The notes under the pieces are model-generated. The model searched no databases. It was not told where the DNA came from and saw only the letters and a list, made by a program, of their open reading frames with translations. 64,000 nucleotides of DNA from Rhizobium leguminosarum (GTDB lineage Bacteria > Pseudomonadota > Alphaproteobacteria > Rhizobiales > Rhizobiaceae), in contig NZ_JAGIOR010000001.1 in NCBI RefSeq assembly GCF_017876795.1, positions 1,064,501 to 1,128,500 on the forward strand, given 5' to 3'. Positions within the stretch are counted from its first letter, which is position 1, and the number at the start of each line of letters is the position of its first letter. The position numbers and the translations under genes are program-made. Shown here one piece after another: positions 16,592 through 25,901 of the stretch.

Positions 16592-17902
16592 ATGACATTG
16601 AGAACTTTTCTGCTGGGCGCCTGCTCAGCACTGGCGTTTGCCGGTATGGCCTCGGCCGAGACGCTGACAATCGCAACCGTGAACAACGGCGACATGATCC
16701 GGATGCAGAAGCTGACGGATGATTTCAAGGCGAAGAATCCCGGCATCGACCTTGAATGGGTCACCCTCGAAGAAAACGTACTGCGCCAGAAGGTCACGAC
16801 CGATATCGCGACCAAGGGCGGCCAGTACGACGTTCTGACGATCGGCACCTACGAAGTTCCGATCTGGGCAAAACAGGGCTGGCTGCTGCCGCTCGAAAAC
16901 CTCGGCGCCAATTACGACGTCGACGACCTGCTGCCGGCGATCCGTAGCGGCCTGACCACGGACGGCAAGCTCTATGCTGCGCCGTTCTACGGCGAAAGCT
17001 CGATGGTCATGTACCGCAAGGACCTGTTCGACGCCGCCGGCCTGAAGATGCCCGACGCCCCGAGCTGGGACTTCGTTGCCGACGCTGCCCGCAAGATCAC
17101 CGACAAGGACAAGGAAATCTACGGCATCTGCCTGCGCGGCAAGGCCGGCTGGGGCGAGAACATGGCCTTCCTGACGGCCATGTCCAATTCCTTCGGCGCA
17201 CGCTGGTTCGATGAAAAGTGGAAGCCGCAGTTCGATCAGCCCGAGTGGAAGGACACGCTCGACTTCTACGTCAAGCTGATGAAGGATGCCGGCCCTCCGG
17301 GTGCGTCTTCCAACGGCTTCAACGAGAACCTGGCGCTCTTCCAGACCGGCAAGTGCGGCATGTGGATCGACGCAACGGTTGCCGCTTCCTTCGTCGCCGA
17401 TCCGAAGCAGTCGCAGGTCGCCGACAAGGTCGGCTTCGCGCTCGCCCCGGACAAGGGCCTCGGCAAGCGTGGCAACTGGCTCTGGGCCTGGAGCCTTGCC
17501 ATCCCGGCAGGTTCGCAGAAGGTCGAAGCCGCTGAGAAGTTCGTCGCCTGGGCAACGAGCAAGGACTACACCAACCTCGTCGCCGAGAAGGAAGGTTGGC
17601 TGAACGCACCTCCGGGCACCCGCACCTCGCTCTACTCGAATGCGGACTATCAGAAGGCGGCTTCATTCGCCAAGACGACGATCGACTCGATCAACTCGGC
17701 CGATCCGACCAAGCCGACCGTCAAGCCGGTCCCCTATGTCGGCGTCCAGTTCGTGGCGATCCCGGAATTCCAGGGTATCGGTACGGCAGTGGGCCAGCAG
17801 TTCTCCGCAGCGCTTGCCGGCCAGCTTTCGGTCGACCAGGCCCTGCAGGCCGCCCAGCAGCTGGCCACTCGCGAAATGACCAAGGCCGGCTACATCAAAT
17901 AA
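16592..17902 (+). CDS. smoE: Polyol ABC transporter substrate-binding protein (SmoE/MtlE-like)
   Basis: 436-aa periplasmic binding protein of the CUT1 class. Signal peptide MTLRTFLLGACSALAFAGMA with cleavage after ASA (about residue 22). The mature sequence resembles sorbitol/mannitol-binding proteins: LTIATVNNGDMIRMQKLT, YDVLTIGTYEVPIWAKQGWL, PFYGESSMVMYRKDLFDAAG and PSWDFVADAA. GGGAGGA precedes the ATG. First gene of the smoEFGK-mtlK operon; a strong hairpin after it may make it more abundant than the membrane parts. Specificity for sorbitol, mannitol or arabitol is inferred from context. Confidence 0.85.
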   Translation: MTLRTFLLGACSALAFAGMASAETLTIATVNNGDMIRMQKLTDDFKAKNPGIDLEWVTLEENVLRQKVTTDIATKGGQYDVLTIGTYEVPIWAKQGWLLPLENLGANYDVDDLLPAIRSGLTTDGKLYAAPFYGESSMVMYRKDLFDAAGLKMPDAPSWDFVADAARKITDKDKEIYGICLRGKAGWGENMAFLTAMSNSFGARWFDEKWKPQFDQPEWKDTLDFYVKLMKDAGPPGASSNGFNENLALFQTGKCGMWIDATVAASFVADPKQSQVADKVGFALAPDKGLGKRGNWLWAWSLAIPAGSQKVEAAEKFVAWATSKDYTNLVAEKEGWLNAPPGTRTSLYSNADYQKAASFAKTTIDSINSADPTKPTVKPVPYVGVQFVAIPEFQGIGTAVGQQFSAALAGQLSVDQALQAAQQLATREMTKAGYIK

Positions 17903-17946
17903 AACCTCCTGAGCAAGAGGCGGATTCTTGACGATCCGCCCCTCTG

Positions 17947-17985
17947 GGCCGCCGATTGCCCAAACTGCATCGGCGGCCGCTTTTT
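17947..17985 (+). terminator. Intercistronic terminator/attenuator after smoE
   Basis: GGCCGCCGAT (17947-17956) pairs perfectly with ATCGGCGGCC (17969-17978), followed by GCTTTTT. A smaller stem, GGCGGAT/ATCCGCC, lies just upstream at 17919-17940. Partial termination here would lower permease and ATPase levels relative to the binding protein, a common pattern in ABC operons. Confidence 0.7.
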
Positions 17986-18039
17986 CAGACAAAGCTTTCC
18001 TGCGGCCGCTCCCCGCTTCAGATCAGATCGGTGATTGCC

Positions 18040-18912
18040 ATGGCAACCTTGCATACTCGCTCCGCAGCGCGCCTGATGATTGCGCCCTCCGTGCTGCTCC
18101 TCTTTGCATGGATGATCGTCCCGCTCGCGATGACGATCTATTTTTCGCTGCTGAACTACAATCTGCTCAGCCCCGGCATGGAGAGCTTCGTCGGCTTTCT
18201 GAACTACGAATATTTCCTGTCCGATCCGGCCTTCGTCGCCGCGCTGATCAATACGCTGCTGCTCGTCGCCGGCGTTCTGTTGATCACCGTCATCGGCGGC
18301 ATCGCCTTTGCGCTGCTGCTCGACCAGCCGATGTACGGCCAGGGTATCGTGCGCATCCTGGTGATTGCGCCGTTCTTCGTCATGCCGACTGTGGCCGCGC
18401 TGGTGTGGAAGAACATGTTCATGAACCCGGTCAACGGCCTCTTTGCGCATCTTGCCAAGGCCCTCGGCCTGCAGCCGATCGACTGGCTGGCGAATGCGCC
18501 GCTGCTCTCGGTCATTCTCATCGTTGCCTGGCAGTGGCTGCCCTTTGCGACGCTTATCATGCTGACGGCGCTGCAGTCGCTCGACGAGGAGCAGAAGGAA
18601 GCCTCCGAAATGGACGGCGCCGGGCCGATCTCGAAATTCATCTACATCATCCTGCCGCACATGGCCCGCGCCATCACCGTGGTGATCCTGATCCAGACGA
18701 TCTTCCTGCTTTCGGTCTTCGCCGAAATCCTCGTCACCACCAATGGCGGGCCGGGCACTGACAGCACCAACCTCACCTATCTCGTCTATGCCCAGGCGCT
18801 GTTGCAGTTCGATATCGGCGGCGCTTCGGCGGGCGGCATCGTCGCGGTGGTGCTTGCCAATATCGTAGCGATCTTCCTCGTCCGCCTCGTCGGCAAGAAT
18901 CTGGAGGCTTGA
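18040..18912 (+). CDS. smoF: Polyol ABC transporter permease 1 (SmoF/MtlF-like)
   Basis: 290-aa inner-membrane protein with six hydrophobic segments. The EAA loop that contacts the ATPase is in EASEMDGAGPISKFIYIILP (about residue 187). Family features also include LLLFAWMIVPLAMTIYFSL near the start. The ATG at 18040 fits the usual length; the open frame upstream spans the terminator hairpin and is unlikely to be coding. It is followed by the second permease after 1 bp. Confidence 0.85.
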   Translation: MATLHTRSAARLMIAPSVLLLFAWMIVPLAMTIYFSLLNYNLLSPGMESFVGFLNYEYFLSDPAFVAALINTLLLVAGVLLITVIGGIAFALLLDQPMYGQGIVRILVIAPFFVMPTVAALVWKNMFMNPVNGLFAHLAKALGLQPIDWLANAPLLSVILIVAWQWLPFATLIMLTALQSLDEEQKEASEMDGAGPISKFIYIILPHMARAITVVILIQTIFLLSVFAEILVTTNGGPGTDSTNLTYLVYAQALLQFDIGGASAGGIVAVVLANIVAIFLVRLVGKNLEA

Positions 18913-18913
18913 G

Positions 18914-19744
18914 ATGGCCAGAAAAGTCACCACCCGGCGCAAGGTCATCATAACCGCGATCGCCTGGACGCTCGGCATCCTGATCTTCTTCCCGATCCTC
19001 TGGACGGTCCTGACCAGCTTCAAGTCGGAAGCCGACGCCATCGCCTCGCCGCCGCAGTTTCTGTTCTTCCACTGGACGACAGAAAACTATGCGGAGGTGC
19101 AAAGCCGGTCGAACTATCTCAGCCACTTCATGAACTCGGTGATCATTTCCTTCGGCTCGACGCTGATCGGCCTGATCATCGCGATCCCGGCCGCCTGGGC
19201 GATGGCGTTTGCGCCGACCAAGCGGACCAAGGACATGCTGATGTGGATGCTGTCGACCAAGATGATGCCGCCTGTGGGCGCGCTGATCCCGATCTATCTG
19301 CTGTTCCGCAATTCGGGCCTGCTCGACACACGCACCGGCCTGGTGGTCGTGCTGACGCTGATCAACCTGCCGATCATCGTCTGGATGCTCTACACCTATT
19401 TCAGGGAAATTCCAGGCGAGATCCTCGAAGCGGCCCGCATGGACGGGGCCTCGCTGATGAAGGAGATCGTCTACGTGCTGACGCCGATGGCGGTGCCCGG
19501 CATCGCCTCGACGCTGCTTTTGAACATCATCCTTGCCTGGAACGAGGCGTTCTGGACGCTCAACCTCACCGCCTCGAAGGCGGCACCGCTGACGGCCTTC
19601 ATCGCTTCCTACTCCAGCCCGGAAGGCCTGTTCTACGCCAAGCTCTCGGCGGCTTCGACGATGGCGATCGCGCCGATCCTGATCCTCGGCTGGTTCAGCC
19701 AGAAACAACTCGTCCGCGGCCTGACCTTCGGCGCAGTGAAATAA
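18914..19744 (+). CDS. smoG: Polyol ABC transporter permease 2 (SmoG/MtlG-like)
   Basis: 276-aa inner-membrane permease with six hydrophobic segments. The EAA loop is EILEAARMDGASLMKEIVYV (about residue 171), and SFKSEADAIASPPQF near residue 35 is typical of MalG-type subunits. The start lies 1 bp after the preceding stop. It pairs with the first permease to form the channel. Confidence 0.87.
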   Translation: MARKVTTRRKVIITAIAWTLGILIFFPILWTVLTSFKSEADAIASPPQFLFFHWTTENYAEVQSRSNYLSHFMNSVIISFGSTLIGLIIAIPAAWAMAFAPTKRTKDMLMWMLSTKMMPPVGALIPIYLLFRNSGLLDTRTGLVVVLTLINLPIIVWMLYTYFREIPGEILEAARMDGASLMKEIVYVLTPMAVPGIASTLLLNIILAWNEAFWTLNLTASKAAPLTAFIASYSSPEGLFYAKLSAASTMAIAPILILGWFSQKQLVRGLTFGAVK

Positions 19745-19761
19745 GATAAAGGGAGACAAAC

Positions 19762-20760
19762 ATGGGCAGCATTACCCTTCAGAAGGTTTCCAAGGTCTTC
19801 GGCGAAGCCAAGGTCATCCCTTCGATCGATCTCGACATCAGGGACGGCGAGTTCGTCGTCTTCGTCGGCCCGTCGGGCTGCGGCAAGTCCACGCTGCTCA
19901 GGCTGATCGCCGGTCTCGAGGACGTCTCCGGCGGCAAGATCGTCATCGACGGCCGGGACGCCACCGAAAAGGCGCCGTCGGAACGCGGCCTTGCCATGGT
20001 GTTCCAGTCTTATGCGCTTTATCCGCATATGAGCGTGCGCAACAACATCGCCTTCCCGCTGAAGATGGCGGGCATCGACAAGGCGGAGATCGACCGCAAG
20101 GTGACGGATGCGGCCCGCGTGCTCAATCTCACCGACTATCTGGAGCGCAAGCCGCGTCAGCTTTCCGGCGGCCAGCGCCAGCGCGTCGCGATCGGCCGCG
20201 CCATCGTGCGCCAGCCTTCAGCCTTCCTGTTCGACGAACCGCTGTCGAACCTTGATGCGGCATTGCGTGTCAACATGCGTCTCGAGATCAGCGAACTGCA
20301 TCAACAGCTGAAGACGACGATGGTCTACGTCACCCACGACCAGGTCGAGGCGATGACCATGGCCGACAAGATCGTTGTGCTGAACAGGGGCAATATCGAG
20401 CAGGTCGGCTCGCCGCTCGAGCTTTACAGCCGTCCGCGCAACCTCTTCGTCGCCGGTTTCATCGGCTCGCCGAAGATGAATTTCATCAACGGCCAGAACG
20501 CGGCTCAGCTGGGCGCCCATACGATCGGCATCCGACCCGAACATATGTTGTTGTCGATGGAGAGCGGCGACTGGAAGGGCAGGGTCGTGGTCGCCGAACA
20601 TCTTGGCTCCGACACCTTCCTGCATATCGATGCCGAGGGCATCGGCATGATGACGGCGCGCGGCAGCGGCGATTTTGCGGCCAAAGCCGGAGACATAGTC
20701 TATCTGACGCCGGATCGTTCGCGTATTCACAAATTCAACGAGGGCGGCCTTGCCATCTGA
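19762..20760 (+). CDS. smoK: Polyol ABC transporter ATPase (SmoK/MalK-like)
   Basis: 332-aa ATPase of the MalK/UgpC class. Walker [10 protein letters not shown] (about residue 36), Q-loop [12 protein letters not shown], signature [16 protein letters not shown] (about 134), Walker [14 protein letters not shown] and switch histidine in VTHDQVEAM. The C-terminal regulatory (TOBE) domain is present but short compared with the usual 350-370 aa. Ribosome site GGGAGA precedes the ATG. This gene completes the transporter. Confidence 0.9.
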   Translation: MGSITLQKVSKVFGEAKVIPSIDLDIRDGEFVVFVGPSGCGKSTLLRLIAGLEDVSGGKIVIDGRDATEKAPSERGLAMVFQSYALYPHMSVRNNIAFPLKMAGIDKAEIDRKVTDAARVLNLTDYLERKPRQLSGGQRQRVAIGRAIVRQPSAFLFDEPLSNLDAALRVNMRLEISELHQQLKTTMVYVTHDQVEAMTMADKIVVLNRGNIEQVGSPLELYSRPRNLFVAGFIGSPKMNFINGQNAAQLGAHTIGIRPEHMLLSMESGDWKGRVVVAEHLGSDTFLHIDAEGIGMMTARGSGDFAAKAGDIVYLTPDRSRIHKFNEGGLAI

Positions 20761-20844
20761 GGCGGGCTGCCGGGCTGGGGGCAGGCATGCGAGCCGGGCG
20801 ATGGCGTCCGGCCGTTTCGGCAAGACCTTCAAGAGGACTGAAAC

Positions 20845-22326
20845 ATGACGTGCAAACTATCGCTGGCAACGCTTTCGGATGTGGCGCGCACCGCGGCCAT
20901 CCCTGGATATGACAGGGCGTCGCTGAAAGCCGGCATCGTGCACTTCGGCGTCGGCAATTTTCACCGCGCCCATCAGGCGGTCTATCTCGACGATCTCTTC
21001 AACGCCGGCGTGGATCACGATTGGGCGATTGTCGGCGCCGGTGTGCTGCCATCGGATGCTGCGATGCGTGAAAAGCTCGCGGCACAGGATTTTCTGACGA
21101 CGGTGGTCGAGCAGGACAACAACAAGACGGCGGCGCGCGTCACCGCGCCGATGATCGACATCCTGCCGGTCGGCGATCCCACGGCGATCATCGCCAGGCT
21201 CGCCGATCCCAAGATCCGCATCGTCTCGCTGACGATCACCGAGGGCGGCTATTTCATCGACGCATCAGGAACCTTCAACCCGGCTCATCCGGCGATTGCT
21301 GCCGATGGCGACAGCCCCGACGCGCCGAAGACGGTGTTCGGCCTGATCGTCGCCGGGCTGAAGACGCGCAAGGACAGGGGTATCGAACCCTTTACCGTCA
21401 TGTCCTGCGACAACATCCCCCATAATGGCATCGTCACCGCCAATGCCGTGGTCGGCACGGCCGCCCTCTCGGATGCTGGCTTTGCCGAATGGATCCGGGC
21501 GAATGTCGCCTTCCCGAATGGGATGGTCGACCGCATCACGCCGGCAACCGGCCAGCGCGAAATCGATTTCCTCAGGGACAATTTCGAGATCGAGGATAAT
21601 TGGCCGGTCTATTGCGAGGAATTCAAGCAATGGGTGCTTGAGGATAAGTTCACTGCCGGTCGGCCGGCACTGGAAAAGGTCGGCGTCACCTTCGTGCCCG
21701 ATGTCACGCCCTACGAGCATATGAAGATCCGCATCCTGAACGGCGGACATGCGGCGATCGCCTATCCAGCGGCGCTTATGGACATCCATTTCGTTCACGA
21801 TTCCATGGAGGACCCGCTGATCCGCGCCTTCCTCGCCAAGCTCGAGAAGGACGAAATCATCCCGATCGTGCCGCCGGTTCCGAACACGTCGCTGACGGAT
21901 TATTTCGCGCTGATCGAACATCGCCTGCTCAATCCGAAAATTGCCGACACCATTCCGCGGCTGGCGCAGGACGGATCGAACCGCCAGCCGAAATTCATCT
22001 TGCCGTCGACGCTCGATAATCTGCGCCAGGGCAGGGACGTCGTCGGCCTGGCGCTGGTTTCGGCGCTCTGGTGCCGTTACTTCGCCGGCAAGACCGATAG
22101 CGGCAAGGATATCGTCTTCAACGACGCCAGCGCCGAGCGCCTGCATGCGGCGGCGCTGAAGGCGAAGACCGATCCGTCAGTCTTCCTGGTCTTCGACGAT
22201 ATTTTTGGCGAAGTGGCGAAATCCGAACTTTTCCGCAAGCGTTTTGCCGATGCACTCAAAAGCCTGTGGGAAAAGGGCACGCGGGAGACGCTGCAACTCT
22301 ATCTCGACGGGAAGCTCGCAGTGTAA
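20845..22326 (+). CDS. mtlK: Mannitol/polyol 2-dehydrogenase, long-chain family
   Basis: 493-aa NAD-dependent enzyme that oxidises mannitol (or sorbitol/arabitol) to the ketose. Hallmarks of the long-chain polyol dehydrogenases: IVHFGVGNFHRAHQAVYLDD near residue 31, TITEGGY near 130, and the catalytic Lys-Asn-His set in MKIRILNGGHAAIAYPAA (about 293-305). AGAGGA precedes the ATG. Lies 84 bp after the transporter genes in the same operon, so imported polyol is probably converted directly to fructose or xylulose. Confidence 0.92.
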   Translation: MTCKLSLATLSDVARTAAIPGYDRASLKAGIVHFGVGNFHRAHQAVYLDDLFNAGVDHDWAIVGAGVLPSDAAMREKLAAQDFLTTVVEQDNNKTAARVTAPMIDILPVGDPTAIIARLADPKIRIVSLTITEGGYFIDASGTFNPAHPAIAADGDSPDAPKTVFGLIVAGLKTRKDRGIEPFTVMSCDNIPHNGIVTANAVVGTAALSDAGFAEWIRANVAFPNGMVDRITPATGQREIDFLRDNFEIEDNWPVYCEEFKQWVLEDKFTAGRPALEKVGVTFVPDVTPYEHMKIRILNGGHAAIAYPAALMDIHFVHDSMEDPLIRAFLAKLEKDEIIPIVPPVPNTSLTDYFALIEHRLLNPKIADTIPRLAQDGSNRQPKFILPSTLDNLRQGRDVVGLALVSALWCRYFAGKTDSGKDIVFNDASAERLHAAALKAKTDPSVFLVFDDIFGEVAKSELFRKRFADALKSLWEKGTRETLQLYLDGKLAV

Positions 22327-22423
22327 GGAATCCGGACGGCGGCATCTGCAGCCGTCATTCATCCGGCCTTGCGCGCAAAGCGGGACGGTGACGCGTTCGA
22401 ATTGAACTCAGGTTGGGTCTTCC

Positions 22424-23113
22424 ATGGCTGATGCTGAACCACGGCTGGTCATCTTCGATTGCGACGGCGTGCTCGTCGACAGCGAGCCGATCTCAATCAA
22501 CGTGCTCGTCGGGGCGATGAACGATCTCGGCGTCTCGATCACCGAGGATCAGGCCTATGAGCGCTTTCTCGGCCGCAGCCTTTCGACCCTCATCGATACG
22601 CTGGAAACCGAATTCAACGTCCACGCCAGTGAAGAATTCCTCGAGCGCATTCGCACCGATCTCTACACCCGTTTTCGTACCGAACTGAAGCCGATCGAGG
22701 GTATCGCCGCGACGATCGATGGGCTTGGCGTTCGCTGCTGCGTCGCCTCGTCCAGCCAGATGGAGCGAATCCGACTGTCGCTGTCCGTCACCGGGCTCCT
22801 CGACAAGCTGCCCGACATCTTTAGCGCGACGATGGTCAAGCGCGGCAAACCGGCGCCCGATCTTTTCCTGCATGCGGCGCGTGAAATGCAGGTGGCGCCT
22901 GCGCATTGCATTGTCGTGGAGGACAGCCCGGCCGGCATCGCCGCGGCCAAGGCAGCTGGTATGACGGTCTTCGCCTTCACCGGCGGATCACACGCCAACT
23001 TCGCCGGCTATCGCGCCGAACTCGACCAGCTTTCGCCGGAAGTGGTGTTTGACGCCATGCCGGATTTGATCCACCTTGTCCGCAACCATAAGCTGGACGG
23101 GACCAAGATTTGA
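22424..23113 (+). CDS. HAD-superfamily phosphatase, beta-phosphoglucomutase-like
   Basis: 229-aa haloacid-dehalogenase-type phosphohydrolase. Motif I is IFDCDGVLVDSE (residues 10-21), motif II the SSSQ near 107, motif III the lysine in KRGKPAPDLFLHA, and motif IV VVEDSPAGIAAAKAAG (about 167). A helical cap sits between motifs I and II. Its stop overlaps the kinase start by one base (TGATG), so the two are coupled. In polyol operons such enzymes may dephosphorylate side products; the substrate is unknown. Confidence 0.82.
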   Translation: MADAEPRLVIFDCDGVLVDSEPISINVLVGAMNDLGVSITEDQAYERFLGRSLSTLIDTLETEFNVHASEEFLERIRTDLYTRFRTELKPIEGIAATIDGLGVRCCVASSSQMERIRLSLSVTGLLDKLPDIFSATMVKRGKPAPDLFLHAAREMQVAPAHCIVVEDSPAGIAAAKAAGMTVFAFTGGSHANFAGYRAELDQLSPEVVFDAMPDLIHLVRNHKLDGTKI

Positions 23114-24696
23114 TGCGTGATCATGTGGTTGCGGTGGATATCGGCACGGGCAGTGCGCGTGCCGGCGTCTTCGATGCGCGCGGCCGCCTGCTGGCCAAGG
23201 CCGAGCATCCGATTGTGATGAACCGGCCGCGTGAAAACCATGCCGAGCACGATTCCGAAGATATCTGGTCCGCAGCCTGCACGGCGGTGCGCAAGGCGAT
23301 GGAGCAATCCGGCATCGCCGCCGCCTCGGTCGGTGCAATCGGCTTCGACGCCACATGTTCGCTCGTCGTGCGTGACGTCGAGGGCCGGCAGCTCAGCGTG
23401 TCCACCGGCGGCGAGACACGCTTCGACACGATCGTCTGGCTCGATCACCGGGCGCTGAAGGAAGCCGATTTCTGCACGGCGACGGAGCACACGGTGCTCG
23501 AACATTCCGGCCACGTCATGTCGCCTGAGATGGAGATGCCGAAGCTGATGTGGCTGAAAAAGAAGCTGCCTGCCACATGGGAGAAGGCTGGCTATTTCTT
23601 TGATCTCGCCGATTTCATGACGTGGAAATCGACCGGATCGCTTGCCCGTTCGCGCTGCACGCTGACAGCGAAGTGGAACTATCTCGCCCATCGCGAAATA
23701 AGCTGGCAGCACGATTTCCTGGAGCTGATCGGCCTTGAGGACCTTCAGGAGCGCGGCCACCTGCCGGATGAGACCACGCCTGTCGGAGGCAGCGTCGGTT
23801 GGCTCACGCCGGAAGCGGCGCAGGCGCTCGGGCTGACCACGGACTGCCATGTCTCGTCCGGCATGATCGACGCCTATGCCGGCGCACTCGGCGCGCTCGG
23901 CGGCTACGCCGCCGATCCTGTAAAACGAGAGCACCAGCTGGCGCTGATCGCCGGCACGTCGAGCTGCATCGTTACATTCTCGCGGGAGCGCAAGCCGAGC
24001 CATGGCATGTGGGGCCCCTATTACGAGGCGGTCTTTCCAGAATCCTGGCTGGTGGAGGCCGGGCAATCGGCGACTGGCGCGCTGCTCGACCATATCGTGC
24101 GCATGCACGCCGCCGGCGGTGAGCCGACGGCGGCGCTACATCAGAGGATCGTCGCACGCATCGCCGAACTGCGGGCCGAGGAGGGCGATGCCTTCGGCGC
24201 ACGCATTTTCGTGCTGCCGGATTTTCATGGCAACCGTTCGCCGCTCGCCGATCCGCATGCCGTCGGTGTCGTCAGCGGGCTGACGCTTGATACGTCCTTC
24301 GATGGGCTTTGCACGCTTTACTGGCGCACGGCCGTAGCGATTGCGCTCGGCATTCGCCACATCCTCGAAATGATGAAGGAATACGGCTACGTGCCCGATA
24401 CGCTGCATATTGCCGGCGGGCATGTGAAGAACCCGGTGCTGATGGAGCTCTATAGCGATGCCACCGGCTGCAAGGTGGTGGTGCCGAAAATGAACGAGGC
24501 GGTGCTGCTCGGCACGGCGATCGCGGCATCCGTCGCCTGCGGCTTGTACGGGGATTTGGCGGCAGCCGGCGAGGCGATGTATCCGGGTGGCGACGAACGG
24601 CTGCCTGACAAAACGAAACAGGCGCTCTACGACCGCGACTACCGCCGTCTTCTCGCCATGCACCGGCACAGGGCCGAACTGGAATCAATGCGGTAG
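23113..24696 (+). CDS. FGGY-family carbohydrate kinase (probable pentulose kinase)
   Basis: 527-aa cytoplasmic kinase. N-terminal ATP-site motif AVDIGTGSARAGVFD, second domain motif GTSSCIVT (about 281), and the C-terminal IAGGHVKNPVLMELYSDATG (about 435). The layout matches the ribulokinase-like subgroup of FGGY kinases rather than XylB (compare 55435-56889). Last gene of the polyol operon; D-ribulose or D-xylulose made by the dehydrogenase from arabitol or ribitol is the likeliest substrate, which is inference. The ATG overlaps the phosphatase stop. Confidence 0.83.
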   Translation: MRDHVVAVDIGTGSARAGVFDARGRLLAKAEHPIVMNRPRENHAEHDSEDIWSAACTAVRKAMEQSGIAAASVGAIGFDATCSLVVRDVEGRQLSVSTGGETRFDTIVWLDHRALKEADFCTATEHTVLEHSGHVMSPEMEMPKLMWLKKKLPATWEKAGYFFDLADFMTWKSTGSLARSRCTLTAKWNYLAHREISWQHDFLELIGLEDLQERGHLPDETTPVGGSVGWLTPEAAQALGLTTDCHVSSGMIDAYAGALGALGGYAADPVKREHQLALIAGTSSCIVTFSRERKPSHGMWGPYYEAVFPESWLVEAGQSATGALLDHIVRMHAAGGEPTAALHQRIVARIAELRAEEGDAFGARIFVLPDFHGNRSPLADPHAVGVVSGLTLDTSFDGLCTLYWRTAVAIALGIRHILEMMKEYGYVPDTLHIAGGHVKNPVLMELYSDATGCKVVVPKMNEAVLLGTAIAASVACGLYGDLAAAGEAMYPGGDERLPDKTKQALYDRDYRRLLAMHRHRAELESMR

Positions 24697-24701
24697 CGGT
24701 T

Positions 24702-24815
24702 TAGAGCATGATGCCGAAAAGTGTGTGCGGTTTTCGGACGACATCATGCTAACTCTTTAATGTAGAACAGGATTCAGATTTTAGGCCGACCGGGCCCAAA
24801 ATCATCCTGTTCTAG
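24702..24815 (+). repeat. RIME1-like Rhizobium intergenic palindromic repeat, copy 1
   Basis: Two palindromes in tandem: one from AGCATGATG (24705-24713) to CATCATGCT (24742-24750), the other from TAGAACAGGAT (24763-24773) to ATCCTGTTCTA (24804-24814). A second copy in opposite orientation lies at 49449-49563 with high identity. The last triplet, CTA at 24812-24814, is the TAG stop of the convergent RpiR-type gene. The layout (about 110 bp, two large palindromes) matches the RIME1 elements described in Rhizobium. Confidence 0.8.
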
Positions 24816-25666
24816 TGGTTCGCCGTCTCGCCGAGGACGGTCGCGAATTCCATCATGCGGCGGCGGCGGAGAGCGGCCTCTTCTCCGACTTCGAGGATGA
24901 CGGATTCCGACAGGCAATCGAGCAGCGCGATCAGCGGTGGAAGATTGTCGAGATCTGGCGCGCGCGCCGGCGGCAAGGGCAGCATGACATTCGACTGGTC
25001 CGCCATCCAGTCCGCTTGCTGCGGTGAAATGAGCACGACCTTATAGCCGTAGCGCCGAGCAGTTCGGGCAAGCAGCCGCGCCTTGGCGAAGCGGCGACAA
25101 TCGATGATGACCAGTAGCGCGTCATCAACGGCCAGGCGAGCGAAAAGCTCGGCAAAACGGTTGTCGGCGCCGTCGAGCGTGCGCACGCCGTCGCGGGCTT
25201 GCGTCAGCCGCTGGCAGAAATGATGGGCAAGGCTTGCAAGCCGGGCATGCGTGACGATCGACACTTCGCGAGCGGTGCTGATCAAGCTAACGGCTTCGGA
25301 CCAGTGGGGCTGCGCCGTCAGATGATAGATATGATGGAGCGCCTGGATCTGTTCGGCAACCAGCACGGCGAGCGGTTTACCCTCCGCGGCGTCCTGATGC
25401 AGCTCGCTCATAGCGCTTTGCAATTGCGCCGGCGATGTCGTCACGGTCTCGCGAATCTCCACTTTGACGCTGTCCAATCCCTGATAGCCGAGCGCGCGCA
25501 GGAAGCGCCCGACGGTCATCGGCGAGAGATCCAGGCGATCGGCGACCGATGCAGCTGTCTCGAATGGCAGGTCGTTTAGGTGTTCGGTGAAATATTTCGC
25601 AATGCGACGTTCGGCCGGTGTGCCGGTTTTTGCGTATTGCCTGAGTTTTTGCACAAAGTCTTCCAC
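24812..25666 (-). CDS. RpiR/MurR-family transcriptional regulator with SIS domain
   Basis: 284-aa regulator. N-terminal RpiR helix-turn-helix, about residues 1-77 (TPAERRIAKYFTEH, ETAASVADRLDLSPMTVGRF), then a sugar-isomerase (SIS) domain around 125-250 that senses a phosphosugar. The TAG stop lies in the end of the RIME1-like repeat. It is convergent with the polyol operon and divergent from the EI24 protein, so its target is not obvious. No operon partner is adjacent. Confidence 0.85.
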   Translation of the reverse strand: MEDFVQKLRQYAKTGTPAERRIAKYFTEHLNDLPFETAASVADRLDLSPMTVGRFLRALGYQGLDSVKVEIRETVTTSPAQLQSAMSELHQDAAEGKPLAVLVAEQIQALHHIYHLTAQPHWSEAVSLISTAREVSIVTHARLASLAHHFCQRLTQARDGVRTLDGADNRFAELFARLAVDDALLVIIDCRRFAKARLLARTARRYGYKVVLISPQQADWMADQSNVMLPLPPARAPDLDNLPPLIALLDCLSESVILEVGEEAALRRRRMMEFATVLGETANH

Positions 25667-25901
25667 ATCAGCCTCCCCCGTTTTTCCTTAGAGGCGTTCC
25701 GTGGATGCGCTGTTGCGACCCCTTGTCTTTGCAACTATTTCGGAAGCTGCTTCTCAGGCCCATGCATATTTGGATACGCGACAATACTATATTAGCATTT
25801 AATTTTCGACAAGTTTTCTATTAGCGCATGCAATTTTATTCTCTCTTGTCGGTGGCAACAATCTTTCCTACATCTTCGGCGAAACCGGAGACGCCTGCGA
25901 C

